This document shows positions 43,081 through 51,998 of a stretch of DNA of 64,000 nucleotides, one piece after another. Made by a program: the position numbers and the translations under genes. This DNA comes from Fen-1258 sp041658245. GTDB lineage: Bacteria > Bacteroidota > Ignavibacteria > Ignavibacteriales > Melioribacteraceae. Location: positions 1 to 64,000 of the forward strand of contig JBBAAM010000007.1 of NCBI GenBank assembly GCA_041658245.1. Reading direction: 5' to 3'. Below the pieces are notes generated by a model. It saw only the letters and a program-made list of their open reading frames with translations, was not told the origin of the DNA and made no database searches. Each line of letters begins with the position of its first letter. Positions within the stretch are counted from its first letter, which is position 1.

Positions 43081-43500
43081 TTATGATTCTAAGTCCGGAC
43101 GTTGAGTAACTTTTGTTTTGATCGGTAGTTTATGAGATGCAAGGTTTAAAGCTTCAATTGCCGTTTTCTTATCAACACCGCCAATCTCAAACATAATTCT
43201 ACCGGGTTTTACAACAGCAACCCAAAATTCCGGTGGACCTTTTCCTTTACCCATTCTTGTTTCAAGAGGTTTCTTAGTAACTGGTTTATCCGGAAAAATT
43301 CTAATCCACATTTTTCCATCTCTTTTCATATGACGTGATAAAGCAACACGGCAAGCTTCGATCTGACGGCTGGTAATCCAAGCCGGTTCCAATGCTTTCA
43401 ATCCGTAATCACCAAAGTTTACAAGGTGGCCGCGTGTAGCTTTTCCGGCTCTTCTACCTCTATGTGCTTTACGAAACTTTACTCTTTTGGGCATTAACAT
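43081..43500 (-). CDS. rplP: 50S ribosomal protein L16
   Basis: This 139-residue protein begins MLMPKRVKFRKAHRGR. The conserved WIRIFPDKPVTKKPLETRMG stretch is near residue 66. The first ATG is preferred over one two codons later, as L16 normally starts MLxPKR. Confidence 0.97.
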   Translation of the reverse strand: MLMPKRVKFRKAHRGRRAGKATRGHLVNFGDYGLKALEPAWITSRQIEACRVALSRHMKRDGKMWIRIFPDKPVTKKPLETRMGKGKGPPEFWVAVVKPGRIMFEIGGVDKKTAIEALNLASHKLPIKTKVTQRPDLES

Positions 43501-43520
43501 TAGAAAAACTCCTCAAACCT

Positions 43521-43534
43521 GCCTGCCGGCAGGC
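43521..43534. repeat. Perfect GC palindrome GCCTGCCGGCAGGC
   Basis: This 14-bp perfect palindrome with flanking CT/AG-rich bases lies in the 41-base gap between rpsC and rplP. It is very GC-rich in an AT-rich operon. It may be a dispersed repeat, a protein site, or a small RNA hairpin. Confidence 0.8.
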
Positions 43535-43541
43535 AAGCTCT

Positions 43542-44183
43542 TTATTCGGATGAACGTTTACCTAAAATTTCTCCGCGGCAAATCCAAACTTTAACACCAA
43601 TTGAACCATAAATTGTATGCGCGGTTGCCGTTGCGTAATCTATATCTGCTCTAATTGTGTGCAACGGAATTCTACCTTCTTTATATTGTTCAGTACGGGC
43701 CATTTCAGAACCGGCTAATCTTCCTGCGCACATAATTCTTATACCTTCGGCACCCATTCTCATAGCAGATGTAATTGATTGCTTCATGGCTCTTCTAAAT
43801 GAAACTCTTCCTTCGATCTGACGTGAAATATTTTCTGCAACTAATGCTGCATCAAGTTCAGGTCTTTTAATTTCTGTAATTTGAATCTTAACTTCTTTCT
43901 CTGTTAATTTTCTTAATTCTTCTTCGATCTGTGCAATTTCTTTTCCACTCTTGCCTATCACTACACCGGGTCTTGATGTATGAATAGTCAAGATTATATT
44001 CTTGGAAGTTCTATCAATTATAATAGATGAGATACCTGCATTCTGTAATCTTTTTCTAACGTAGGTTCTAAGCTTTTTATCTTCAACAAGTTTTGTAGCA
44101 TAACTTTTATTTTCGTACCAATTCGAATCCCACCCTCTAATGATACCTACTCTAAAACCAATTGGATTAACCTTTTGACCCAA
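43542..44183 (-). CDS. rpsC: 30S ribosomal protein S3
   Basis: This 213-residue protein has a KH domain (SRPGVVIGKSGKEI, about 70-83) and the C-terminal S3 domain with GAEGIRIMCAGRLAGSEMAR. It starts MGQKVNPIGFRVGI. Confidence 0.97.
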   Translation of the reverse strand: MGQKVNPIGFRVGIIRGWDSNWYENKSYATKLVEDKKLRTYVRKRLQNAGISSIIIDRTSKNIILTIHTSRPGVVIGKSGKEIAQIEEELRKLTEKEVKIQITEIKRPELDAALVAENISRQIEGRVSFRRAMKQSITSAMRMGAEGIRIMCAGRLAGSEMARTEQYKEGRIPLHTIRADIDYATATAHTIYGSIGVKVWICRGEILGKRSSE

Positions 44184-44198
44184 AACTTCCTCCTCAGA

Positions 44199-44543
44199 TT
44201 ACTTTTTTGTAGCAACTACAATTGTTACGTGATTAGATCGTTTTCTTATTCTATATGCTCTCCCCATTGGTGCGGGAGAAATTCTTTTTAGTGTTGGTCC
44301 TACATTTACAAAAGCTTCTTTAACAAATAGATCAGAGACTTCATGCTTAGTATTATCATCTTTGTTCATCAAATTAGAAACAGCGGAACGTAAAACTTTT
44401 TCTGCATCCTTTGAAGAATGTTTTGGTGAAAAGTGAAGTATCTCAATTGCTTGATCTACAGATTTACCTCTAATTATATCAACCACCAATCTCATCTTAC
44501 GGGGAGACGTTCCAATATATTTATGAATTGATTTTGCTTCCAT
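44199..44543 (-). CDS. rplV: 50S ribosomal protein L22
   Basis: The protein has 114 residues from the ATG at 44543 (MEAKSIHKYIGTSPRKMRLV). A longer frame reaching 44648 would overlap rpsS and gives a start foreign to L22. The C-terminal GPTLKRISPAPMGRAYRIRKRSNH loop region is conserved, with no sign of macrolide-resistance insertions. Confidence 0.95.
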   Translation of the reverse strand: MEAKSIHKYIGTSPRKMRLVVDIIRGKSVDQAIEILHFSPKHSSKDAEKVLRSAVSNLMNKDDNTKHEVSDLFVKEAFVNVGPTLKRISPAPMGRAYRIRKRSNHVTIVVATKK

Positions 44544-44556
44544 TATTCTATCCCTA

Positions 44557-44847
44557 TTAAGCTTTAACTTTAGATGCTTTTTCTGCTTTGGTACCCGGAT
44601 GACCTCTGAAAATTCTTGTCGGTGAAAATTCCCCGAGCTTATGGCCAACCATATTTTCAGAAATGTAAACAGGAATCATTTTATTACCGTTATGTACGGC
44701 AATTGTATGTCCCACAAAATCCGGTGTAATAGTACTTGTACGCGACCAGGTTTTGATTATTTTTTTCTGATTAGTTTCGTTGAGCTTTTTTACTTTTGCC
44801 ATCAACTTGATGTCGATGTATGGACCTTTTTTTACTGACCTTGGCAT
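44557..44847 (-). CDS. rpsS: 30S ribosomal protein S19
   Basis: This 96-residue protein begins MPRSVKKGPYIDIKL and contains GHKLGEFSPTRIFRGH. It lies between rplB and rplV as expected. Confidence 0.97.
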   Translation of the reverse strand: MPRSVKKGPYIDIKLMAKVKKLNETNQKKIIKTWSRTSTITPDFVGHTIAVHNGNKMIPVYISENMVGHKLGEFSPTRIFRGHPGTKAEKASKVKA

Positions 44848-44860
44848 ATTTTATTCTAAC

Positions 44861-45685
44861 CTATTTTCTTCTTTTAACAATGTATTTGTTAGTTCTATTT
44901 TTTTTCTTTCTTGTTTTTAATCCTTTTGCTTTCTGTCCCCAAGGTGAAACCGGATGCCCGCCGCCAGATGTTTTACCTTCGCCGCCGCCCATCGGGTGAT
45001 CAACCGGATTCATTGCAACACCACGAGTATGTGGACGAATACCTAACCATCTGCTTCTTCCTGCTTTACCAAGACTTATATTTTCATGATCAATATTTCC
45101 AACAACACCGTAAGTAGCCATACACTCAACACTAATCATTCTTACTTCGCCGGAAGGCATTTTTAATTGAGCAAACTTTCCTTCTCGTGCCATTAATTGA
45201 AGAGATGCACCGGCTGACCTTCCAAGCTGTCCGCCTTTACCGGGTTTCATTTCAACATTATGAATAAAACTTGCAAGCGGAATTTCTTTTAATGGTAATG
45301 CGTTACCAACTTTTATTTCTGAACCGCTACCTGAAACAACAGCATCACCAACTTTCAAACCGTCTGGAGCGATAATATATCTTTTTTCTCCATCTGCATA
45401 ATTAAGAAGAGCTATTCTTGAAGTTCTATTAGGATCATATTCAATTGAAAAAACTTTTGCCGGAATTCCACTCTTATCACGTTTAAAATCAATTATTCTA
45501 TAACGTCTCTTATGACCACCGCCGCGATGACGTGATGTAACTCTACCAAGATTATTTCTTCCACCGGATTTTTTTATTACGCCGGTCAAAGATTTTTCCG
45601 GAGTAGATTTCGTAATCTCTTCAAAAGAAGAGATACTCATAAATCTTGTTCCAGGAGTATTTGGTTTTAATTTTCTAATTGCCAT
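44861..45685 (-). CDS. rplB: 50S ribosomal protein L2
   Basis: This 274-residue protein of the peptidyl-transferase region has the conserved His in the NPVDHPMGGGEGKTSGG stretch (about residues 225-241). It starts MAIRKLKPNTPGTR. Confidence 0.97.
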   Translation of the reverse strand: MAIRKLKPNTPGTRFMSISSFEEITKSTPEKSLTGVIKKSGGRNNLGRVTSRHRGGGHKRRYRIIDFKRDKSGIPAKVFSIEYDPNRTSRIALLNYADGEKRYIIAPDGLKVGDAVVSGSGSEIKVGNALPLKEIPLASFIHNVEMKPGKGGQLGRSAGASLQLMAREGKFAQLKMPSGEVRMISVECMATYGVVGNIDHENISLGKAGRSRWLGIRPHTRGVAMNPVDHPMGGGEGKTSGGGHPVSPWGQKAKGLKTRKKKNRTNKYIVKRRK

Positions 45686-45711
45686 TTAATTTAAGCTCCG
45701 ATTCGGTAATA

Positions 45712-46008
45712 CTATGCATGACCAAAAATATCTATTGTTTGACCTTCTTTTAAGGTAATAACTGCTTTTTTGAATTTTGCTGTTCTTCCAGAAAATCTAC
45801 CTTTTTTAGTAAACTGGGTTTTCATTTTCCCTTTATATCGAATTGTATTGACGGAAGTAACATCAACATTAAATTTTTCTTTGAGGGCTTTTGCGATTTG
45901 AATTTTATTAGCATCTACTGCAACAATAAATCCAAATTTATTAGAATATTTTTCGCTGATACCACTCATCTTTTCAGTAATTAAAGGGCGTATTAAAACA
46001 CTTTTCAT
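45712..46008 (-). CDS. rplW: 50S ribosomal protein L23
   Basis: This 98-residue protein at the exit tunnel docks trigger factor and SRP. It begins LIRPLITEKM and contains NKFGFIVAVDANKIQIAKA. It lies between rplD and rplB. Confidence 0.95.
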   Translation of the reverse strand: MKSVLIRPLITEKMSGISEKYSNKFGFIVAVDANKIQIAKALKEKFNVDVTSVNTIRYKGKMKTQFTKKGRFSGRTAKFKKAVITLKEGQTIDIFGHA

Positions 46009-46021
46009 TTTTTAAACCAGT

Positions 46022-46648
46022 TTAATTAATTGAGCTTTCTAAAAGATTAACTGCACTTTTTTGTAAAACTAAAACTTGATTATTCAACAGATCATATGCT
46101 GAAGCTTTGTTTGCTTCAAGAATATTTATCCTAGGAACATTTCGTCCTGATTTATATACATTTTCCAGCGTACCGTTTGTAAGTAGTAAAGTCCTTTTAC
46201 CTTTTACATTCAAAGCATTCAGAATGGAAATGAATTTTTTTGTCTTTGGCGCTTCAAAATTGAAATCTTCAACAATAAGAATTTGATTAGCTTTCGCTTT
46301 GTATGATAATGCTGATCTTCTTGCAAGAGCTAAAACTTTCTTATTGAGTTTCTGTCTGTAATCTCTCGGTTTAGGACCAAATATTGATCCGCCGCCAATC
46401 CAAAGAGGAGAGCGTATTGTACCTGCACGAGCTCCGCCACGACCTTTTTGTTTCCAAGGTTTTTTACCGCCGCCGCTAACTTCACTTCTTTCTTTTGCTT
46501 TGTGAGTTCCTTGACGTTGATTTGCAAGGTAAGCTTTGACAGCTAAGTAAATCACATGATCGTTCGGTTCGATTTCGAAAATCTCTTTTGAGAGTTCAAC
46601 AGTCTCACCAGATTTTGTACCGTCTTTTTTATAAACTTCTAATTTCAT
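46022..46648 (-). CDS. rplD: 50S ribosomal protein L4
   Basis: The protein has 208 residues from the ATG at 46648 (MKLEVYKKDG); an upstream TTG is less likely. The Gly/Arg loop GGKKPWKQKGRGGARAGTIR (about 63-82) reaches the tunnel. In E. coli L4 also controls the S10 operon. Confidence 0.96.
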   Translation of the reverse strand: MKLEVYKKDGTKSGETVELSKEIFEIEPNDHVIYLAVKAYLANQRQGTHKAKERSEVSGGGKKPWKQKGRGGARAGTIRSPLWIGGGSIFGPKPRDYRQKLNKKVLALARRSALSYKAKANQILIVEDFNFEAPKTKKFISILNALNVKGKRTLLLTNGTLENVYKSGRNVPRINILEANKASAYDLLNNQVLVLQKSAVNLLESSIN

Positions 46649-46660
46649 TTTATTCAATAA

Positions 46661-47281
46661 TTATTTATTGATAGCAACAATTGAATTAATAGAGCCGGGA
46701 ACTGCTCCTTTTACCATAACAATATTTTTATCGGCAATTACTTTTACAACTTTAAGATTGGAAATAGTTGTATTCTCAAAACCCATTCTTCCGGCCATAC
46801 GTTGACCTTTAAAAACTCTTGATGGATAAGAACTTGAGCCAATAGATCCGGGAGCTCTTAATCTATCGCTTTGGCCGTGTGTAGTACCTCCGACACCGCC
46901 GAAGTTATGTCTTCTCATTACACCTTGGAAACCTTTACCTTTATTCTTACCGGAAACTTTAACTTTATCACCGATTTGAAAAATATCTACTTTAACTTCA
47001 TCACCAATTTTAAATTGTGAAGATTCAAAGTTTCTAAACTCTTTTAGAGTTTGTGGAATTTTCAATCCGTGTTTTTTATAATAATCGAGCTGAGGTTTAC
47101 TTGTTCTCTTTTCTTTCTTTTCGCCGAAACCAAGTTGAACAGCTTCGTAGCCATCCTTTTCTTTTGAACGCACAGCATAAACATTACACGGACCGGCTTC
47201 CAAGATAGTTACGGGAATAATTTGACCGTTTTCCGAGAATATATTTGTCATTCCTAATTTTTTTGCTAGCAAGCCAGGCAT
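46661..47281 (-). CDS. rplC: 50S ribosomal protein L3
   Basis: This 206-residue protein has the typical GKGFQGVMRRHNFGG stretch (about 116-130) and RMAGRMGFENTT near the end. It starts MPGLLAKKLGMTNIF. Confidence 0.97.
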   Translation of the reverse strand: MPGLLAKKLGMTNIFSENGQIIPVTILEAGPCNVYAVRSKEKDGYEAVQLGFGEKKEKRTSKPQLDYYKKHGLKIPQTLKEFRNFESSQFKIGDEVKVDIFQIGDKVKVSGKNKGKGFQGVMRRHNFGGVGGTTHGQSDRLRAPGSIGSSSYPSRVFKGQRMAGRMGFENTTISNLKVVKVIADKNIVMVKGAVPGSINSIVAINK

Positions 47282-47292
47282 TTCTATGATTC

Positions 47293-47601
47293 CTATAACT
47301 TAATCTCTATATCAACGCCGGCAGGAATATCTAACTTGCTCAATGCGTCAACTGTTTTGTTGTTTGAGTTATGAATATCTATAATTCTTTTATGAGCCCT
47401 GATCTCAAATTGCTCACGTGATTTTTTATCAACATGCGGAGATCTTAAAACTGTAAAAACTGTTCTGCGTGTTGGCAGCGGAATCGGACCGGATACAATA
47501 GCGCCGGTACTTTTTACAGTCTTGATAATCTTTTCAGTTGATTTATCAATAAGAATATGATCGTAAGACTTCAACTTGATTCTAATTTTCTGACCAGGCA
47601 C
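47293..47601 (-). CDS. rpsJ: 30S ribosomal protein S10
   Basis: This 102-residue protein contains GPIPLPTRRTVFTVLRSPHVDK. It also acts as NusE in antitermination with NusG. It is the first gene of the S10 block, downstream of tuf. Confidence 0.97.
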   Translation of the reverse strand: MPGQKIRIKLKSYDHILIDKSTEKIIKTVKSTGAIVSGPIPLPTRRTVFTVLRSPHVDKKSREQFEIRAHKRIIDIHNSNNKTVDALSKLDIPAGVDIEIKL

Positions 47602-47629
47602 TTTTTCTAATCTCCTTGTTCAACATAAT

Positions 47630-47647
47630 GCCCCGTATTAGCGGGGC
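47630..47647 (-). terminator. GC-rich hairpin between tuf and rpsJ
   Basis: GCCCCG and CGGGGC (47630-47635, 47642-47647) form a 6-bp stem with a six-base loop after the tuf stop. Only ATTATGTT follows, not a pure T run, so partial termination or mRNA processing between the str and S10 parts is more likely than a full stop. Confidence 0.5.
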
Positions 47648-47660
47648 TCAAATAATTTAT

Positions 47661-48866
47661 TTACTCTACAATCTTTGTTACGAAACCTGCACCAACTGTT
47701 CTACCGCCTTCACGAATAGCGAATTTCAATCCTTCTTCCATAGCAATCTCAGAAATCAGATCAATCTTAAGTTGTACGCTATCACCAGGCATAACCATTT
47801 CTGTACCTTCAGGTAATGTTGCAATACCAGTTACGTCAGTTGTTCTGAAATAGAACTGTGGTCTGTAACCATTGAAGAACGGTGTATGACGTCCGCCTTC
47901 ATCTTTTGAAAGAATATAAACTTTACCTTCAAATTTCTTATGCGGAGTAATAGAACCGGTTTTTGCTAAAACCATTCCTCTTTCAATTTCATCTTTATCA
48001 ATACCTCGTAAAAGAATACCGGCATTATCACCAGCTATAGCTGCATCAAGTTCTTTACGGAACATTTCGATACCGGTAACAACTGTTTTCTTATGAACTC
48101 CTAAACCGATCAATTCAATTTCTTCTTGAATCTTAACTTGACCTCTTTCAACTCTACCGGTAGCAACAGTACCACGACCAGTAATTGAAAATACATCTTC
48201 AACAGGCATCAAGAATGGTTTTTCAACACTTCTTTCAGGAATAGGAATGTAAGTATCAACAGCATTCATTAATTCCCAAATACAATTATATCGCGGATCT
48301 GAAGGATCAGCACCAGATGCACCTGCTTCTAATGCATGCAAAGCAGAACCTTTAATAATCGGTATTTCATCACCAGGGAATTCATATTTGGTTAGAAGTT
48401 CTCTTAATTCCATTTCAACTAAGTCAATCAACTCTTGATCATCAACTGCATCAACTTTATTCATGAACACAACGATTTTTGGTACACCTACCTGACGAGC
48501 AAGAAGGATGTGTTCGCGTGTTTGAGGCATAGGACCATCAGTAGCAGCAACAACTAAAATAGCACCGTCCATTTGAGCAGCGCCGGTGATCATGTTCTTA
48601 ACATAATCTGCGTGACCGGGACAGTCTACATGAGCATAGTGCCTGTTTGCAGTTGAATATTCAACGTGAGCAGTAGCGATAGTAATACCTCTTTCTCTTT
48701 CTTCAGGTGCATTATCAATACTGTCAAATGTTCTTATTTGAGATAAACCTTTTTTAGCCAGTGCCATGGTGATAGCTGCAGTAAGAGTAGTTTTACCATG
48801 GTCGACGTGTCCGATAGTACCAATATTGACGTGAGGTTTACTACGGTCAAATTTTTCTTTTGCCAT
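47661..48866 (-). CDS. tuf: Elongation factor Tu
   Basis: This 401-residue GTPase delivers aminoacyl-tRNA to the ribosome. G-motifs GHVDHGKTTL, DCPGHADY and NKVD are present. It is the only tuf copy in the window; the tRNA-secE locus that often holds a second copy lacks it here. Confidence 0.98.
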   Translation of the reverse strand: MAKEKFDRSKPHVNIGTIGHVDHGKTTLTAAITMALAKKGLSQIRTFDSIDNAPEERERGITIATAHVEYSTANRHYAHVDCPGHADYVKNMITGAAQMDGAILVVAATDGPMPQTREHILLARQVGVPKIVVFMNKVDAVDDQELIDLVEMELRELLTKYEFPGDEIPIIKGSALHALEAGASGADPSDPRYNCIWELMNAVDTYIPIPERSVEKPFLMPVEDVFSITGRGTVATGRVERGQVKIQEEIELIGLGVHKKTVVTGIEMFRKELDAAIAGDNAGILLRGIDKDEIERGMVLAKTGSITPHKKFEGKVYILSKDEGGRHTPFFNGYRPQFYFRTTDVTGIATLPEGTEMVMPGDSVQLKIDLISEIAMEEGLKFAIREGGRTVGAGFVTKIVE

Positions 48867-48917
48867 CTTAAATACTCTCCTTAATGTGTTTTATTTTTTT
48901 AATGATTTATTTATTGT

Positions 48918-51017
48918 CTAATAGGATTCAACATGTTTCTTTGCTTGAGATTTTTCCTGAATCTCTTCGGCAACAGATTTTGGTACTTCGGAATAATGTG
49001 CAAATTGCATTGTGTAAATTGCACGTCCTTGAGTCATAGATCTTAGTGTAGTAGCATAACCAAACATTTGTGCTAATGGAACCATCGCTTTGATAACCTG
49101 TGCATCTTTTCTGGAATTGAATCCTTCAATTTTTCCTCTCCTGGAATTTAGGTCGCCCATAACATCACCTAGGTAATCTTCAGGAGTAATAACTTCAACA
49201 CTCATCATTGGTTCAAGTAAAATAGGACTAGCTTTTAGTGCACCTTGTTTAAACGCCATAGAAGCAGCAACTTTAAATGAAATTTCATCCGAATCAACAT
49301 CATGGTAAGAACCATCGTATAATCTTGCTTTTACATCAACAACGGGGTAACCAGCCAATACACCATTTCTCATAGAATCTTGTAAACCATGCATAATAGG
49401 ATTAATATATTCTTTTGGTACTACTCCACCAACAATATCATTTTCAAATTCAAAACCTTTTCCTGGTTCATTCGGAGAAAGTTCAATCCAAACATGTCCA
49501 TATTTACCACGACCACCGGATTGTTTAACAAACTTACCTTCAGCCTGAACTGTTTTAGAGATTGTTTCTCTATAAGCAACCTGAGGTTTACCAACATTAG
49601 CTTCTACTTTAAATTCGCGTCTCATTCTATCAACAAGAATTTCGAGATGTAATTCACCCATTCCGCTAATTAGTGTCTGACCAGTTTCATCATCAACTTT
49701 TACCTTAAATGTTGGATCCTCATCAGAAAGCTTTGCTAACGATTCAGAAAGTTTATCCTGATCCGCTTTAGTTTTAGGTTCAATTGCAATTTGAATAACA
49801 GGTTCTGGGAATACCATTTTTTCGAGAACAATAGCATCATCTTCAGTACAAAGAGTATCTCCGGTTCTTGTGTGTTTCAAACCAACAATTGCAGCAATAT
49901 CACCACATCTAATTTCTTCTAAATCTTCTCTTGTGTTAGCATGCATCTGAAGAACACGACTAACTCTTTCTTTTTTATCGGAGACAGAATTAAAAATATA
50001 AGACCCAGCTTTTAATTCACCTGTGTAAACTCTAATAAATGTTAACTTTCCTACATACGGATCTGTCATAATCTTAAAAGCAAGAGCAGCAAATTTTTCA
50101 TTGGAAGCTATTTTTCTTTCAACGTGATCATTCTTAAAAATATGATGAGCAGAAAGTGATCCGGAATCTAAAGGAGAAGGAAGAAAATCTACAACAGCAT
50201 CAAGTAGTTGCTGAACGCCTTTATTCTTAAACGATGATCCGCACAATACTGGAATTATTTTCCCTTGAATTGTAGCTTGACGTAATACGTTTTTAATTTC
50301 TTCTTCTGAAATTTCTTTGCCTTCAAGATATTTTCCCAACAAGGTATCATCAACATCAGAAACAGCTTCCAACATTTCGGTTCTATATTTCTGAGTTAAT
50401 GGTAATAAATCTGCCGGGATGTCAACAACTTCGTATTCAGCACCGAGCGATTCTTCAATAAACATTATTGCTTTCATTTTCATCAAATCAATAATACCTC
50501 TGAAGAGATCCCCTTCTCCTACAGGTAAATTAATTGGAACAGCAGGCGCTCCTAATTTTTCCTTCATCATTTGAACTGCATGAAAAAAATCAGATCCAAC
50601 TCTATCCATCTTATTTACAAAAGAAATTCTTGGAACATTATATTTATCAGCTTGTCTCCAAACCGTCTCTGATTGTGGTTCCACTCCGCCAACAGCACAA
50701 AAAAGTGCAATAGCACCATCAAGGACTCTTAGTGATCTTTCAACTTCAACAGTAAAATCAACATGCCCAGGAGTATCAATAATATTTATTTGATGATCTC
50801 TCCAAAATGTGGTAGTGGCAGCACTCGTAATTGTAATGCCTCTTTCTTTTTCCTGTTCCATCCAGTCCATAGTTGCTGCACCATCATGAACCTCGCCCAT
50901 TCTGTGTAATTTTCCAGTATAATATAGAATGCGTTCAGTTGTAGTGGTCTTACCAGCATCAATATGAGCCATAATTCCAATATTTCTTACTCTATTTATT
51001 TCGACACGTTTTGACAT
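48918..51017 (-). CDS. fusA: Elongation factor G
   Basis: This 699-residue translocase GTPase has G-motifs AHIDAGKTT (about 17-25), DTPGHVDF and NKMDRVG. All five domains are represented, ending with the domain V TQGRAIYTMQFAHYSEVP. It stands in the str operon between rpsG and tuf. Confidence 0.97.
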   Translation of the reverse strand: MSKRVEINRVRNIGIMAHIDAGKTTTTERILYYTGKLHRMGEVHDGAATMDWMEQEKERGITITSAATTTFWRDHQINIIDTPGHVDFTVEVERSLRVLDGAIALFCAVGGVEPQSETVWRQADKYNVPRISFVNKMDRVGSDFFHAVQMMKEKLGAPAVPINLPVGEGDLFRGIIDLMKMKAIMFIEESLGAEYEVVDIPADLLPLTQKYRTEMLEAVSDVDDTLLGKYLEGKEISEEEIKNVLRQATIQGKIIPVLCGSSFKNKGVQQLLDAVVDFLPSPLDSGSLSAHHIFKNDHVERKIASNEKFAALAFKIMTDPYVGKLTFIRVYTGELKAGSYIFNSVSDKKERVSRVLQMHANTREDLEEIRCGDIAAIVGLKHTRTGDTLCTEDDAIVLEKMVFPEPVIQIAIEPKTKADQDKLSESLAKLSDEDPTFKVKVDDETGQTLISGMGELHLEILVDRMRREFKVEANVGKPQVAYRETISKTVQAEGKFVKQSGGRGKYGHVWIELSPNEPGKGFEFENDIVGGVVPKEYINPIMHGLQDSMRNGVLAGYPVVDVKARLYDGSYHDVDSDEISFKVAASMAFKQGALKASPILLEPMMSVEVITPEDYLGDVMGDLNSRRGKIEGFNSRKDAQVIKAMVPLAQMFGYATTLRSMTQGRAIYTMQFAHYSEVPKSVAEEIQEKSQAKKHVESY

Positions 51018-51039
51018 CTAACTTAATAATTCCTTTCAA

Positions 51040-51507
51040 CTACCATTTAAAATGTGCAAAAGCTTTATTCGCTTCAGCCATACGATGTGTATCATCTTTT
51101 TTCTTAACTGCAGAACCTTCGCCATTAGCGGCGGCCATTAATTCAGAAGCAACCTTTAATGCCATAGATTTATCTTTACGATCTCGTGCATATGTTTTAA
51201 TCCAACGAAATGCTAATGCAGTTCTTCTTTCAGGTCTTACTTCCATTGGTACTTGATAAGTAGCTCCACCAACTCTTCTACTTCTAACTTCTACCAACGG
51301 CTGAACATTCTGTACCGCTTTCTTAAAAACATCCAAAGCAGGTTTCTTTGTTTTTTGTTCAATCAAACCGAAGCTATCGTAAACGATAGTTCTTGCTGTA
51401 GATTTTTTACCATCCCACATCAAATAGTTAATAAATTTCGAAACAAGTATATCATTATACTTTGGATCTGGTTTTAAATATCTTTTCTCTGATCTTTTTT
51501 TTCTCAT
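51040..51507 (-). CDS. rpsG: 30S ribosomal protein S7
   Basis: This 155-residue protein nucleates the 30S head. It begins MRKKRSEKRYLKPDPKY and contains RRVGGATYQVPMEVRPERR. Five bases separate it from rpsL. Confidence 0.97.
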   Translation of the reverse strand: MRKKRSEKRYLKPDPKYNDILVSKFINYLMWDGKKSTARTIVYDSFGLIEQKTKKPALDVFKKAVQNVQPLVEVRSRRVGGATYQVPMEVRPERRTALAFRWIKTYARDRKDKSMALKVASELMAAANGEGSAVKKKDDTHRMAEANKAFAHFKW

Positions 51508-51512
51508 AGTAA

Positions 51513-51890
51513 TTATTTTGCTTTAGGTTTTTTAGTACCGTATTTAGATCTGCCTTTTTTTCTATCTTCAACACCACTTGTATCTAATGTACCTCTGATA
51601 ATATGATAGCGTACTCCTGGTAAATCTTTAACTCTACCGCCTCTAATTAAAACAATAGAATGTTCTTGTAAATTGTGACCTTCGCCAGGAATATATGCAG
51701 TAACTTCCATTCCATTTGTTAATCTTACTCTTGCAACTTTTCTTAAAGCTGAATTTGGTTTTTTAGGAGTTGTAGTATAAACTCTTGTACAAACACCTCT
51801 TTTCTGCGGACATGCATCTAATGCCGGAGCCTTATTTTTCGAGGTTACAACTACTCTTCCTTTTCTAACCAACTGGTTTATCGTTGGCAC
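51513..51890 (-). CDS. rpsL: 30S ribosomal protein S12
   Basis: This 125-residue decoding-centre protein has TTPKKPNSALRKVARV (about 39-54) and GGRVKDLPGVRYHIIRG (about 84-100). Both contain the lysines that give streptomycin sensitivity. The start is GTG after a GGAGGA site. It is the first gene of the str operon. Confidence 0.97.
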   Translation of the reverse strand: MPTINQLVRKGRVVVTSKNKAPALDACPQKRGVCTRVYTTTPKKPNSALRKVARVRLTNGMEVTAYIPGEGHNLQEHSIVLIRGGRVKDLPGVRYHIIRGTLDTSGVEDRKKGRSKYGTKKPKAK

Positions 51891-51934
51891 GCAAATTCCT
51901 CCAAAATTATTCTTTTTGATAAAAATTCAGACTT

Positions 51935-51965
51935 GAAATTTATTGATAATCGTTTGAATTGTCAA
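51935..51965 (-). promoter_or_regulatory. Putative promoter of the str-S10 operon
   Basis: TTGACA (from 51965), TTG-N20-TAAATTTC (51942-51935), matches both the E. coli -35 consensus and TAnnTT. The leader is about 40 bases. It lies in the 108-base gap between rpoC and rpsL. Confidence 0.55.
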
Positions 51966-51998
51966 GTAAGCCTGTTCTAATTCTTTAACTATTATACA

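Noticed and set aside
44544..44648. Longer rplV start
   Set aside because: The extension overlaps rpsS in another frame, and L22 proteins begin at the MEAKSIHKY position.
51902..51909. TAATTTTG match to TAnnTTTG before rpsL
   Set aside because: It would leave a leader of only a few bases and would overlap the ribosome site. The TTG-N20-TAAATTTC further up is better.
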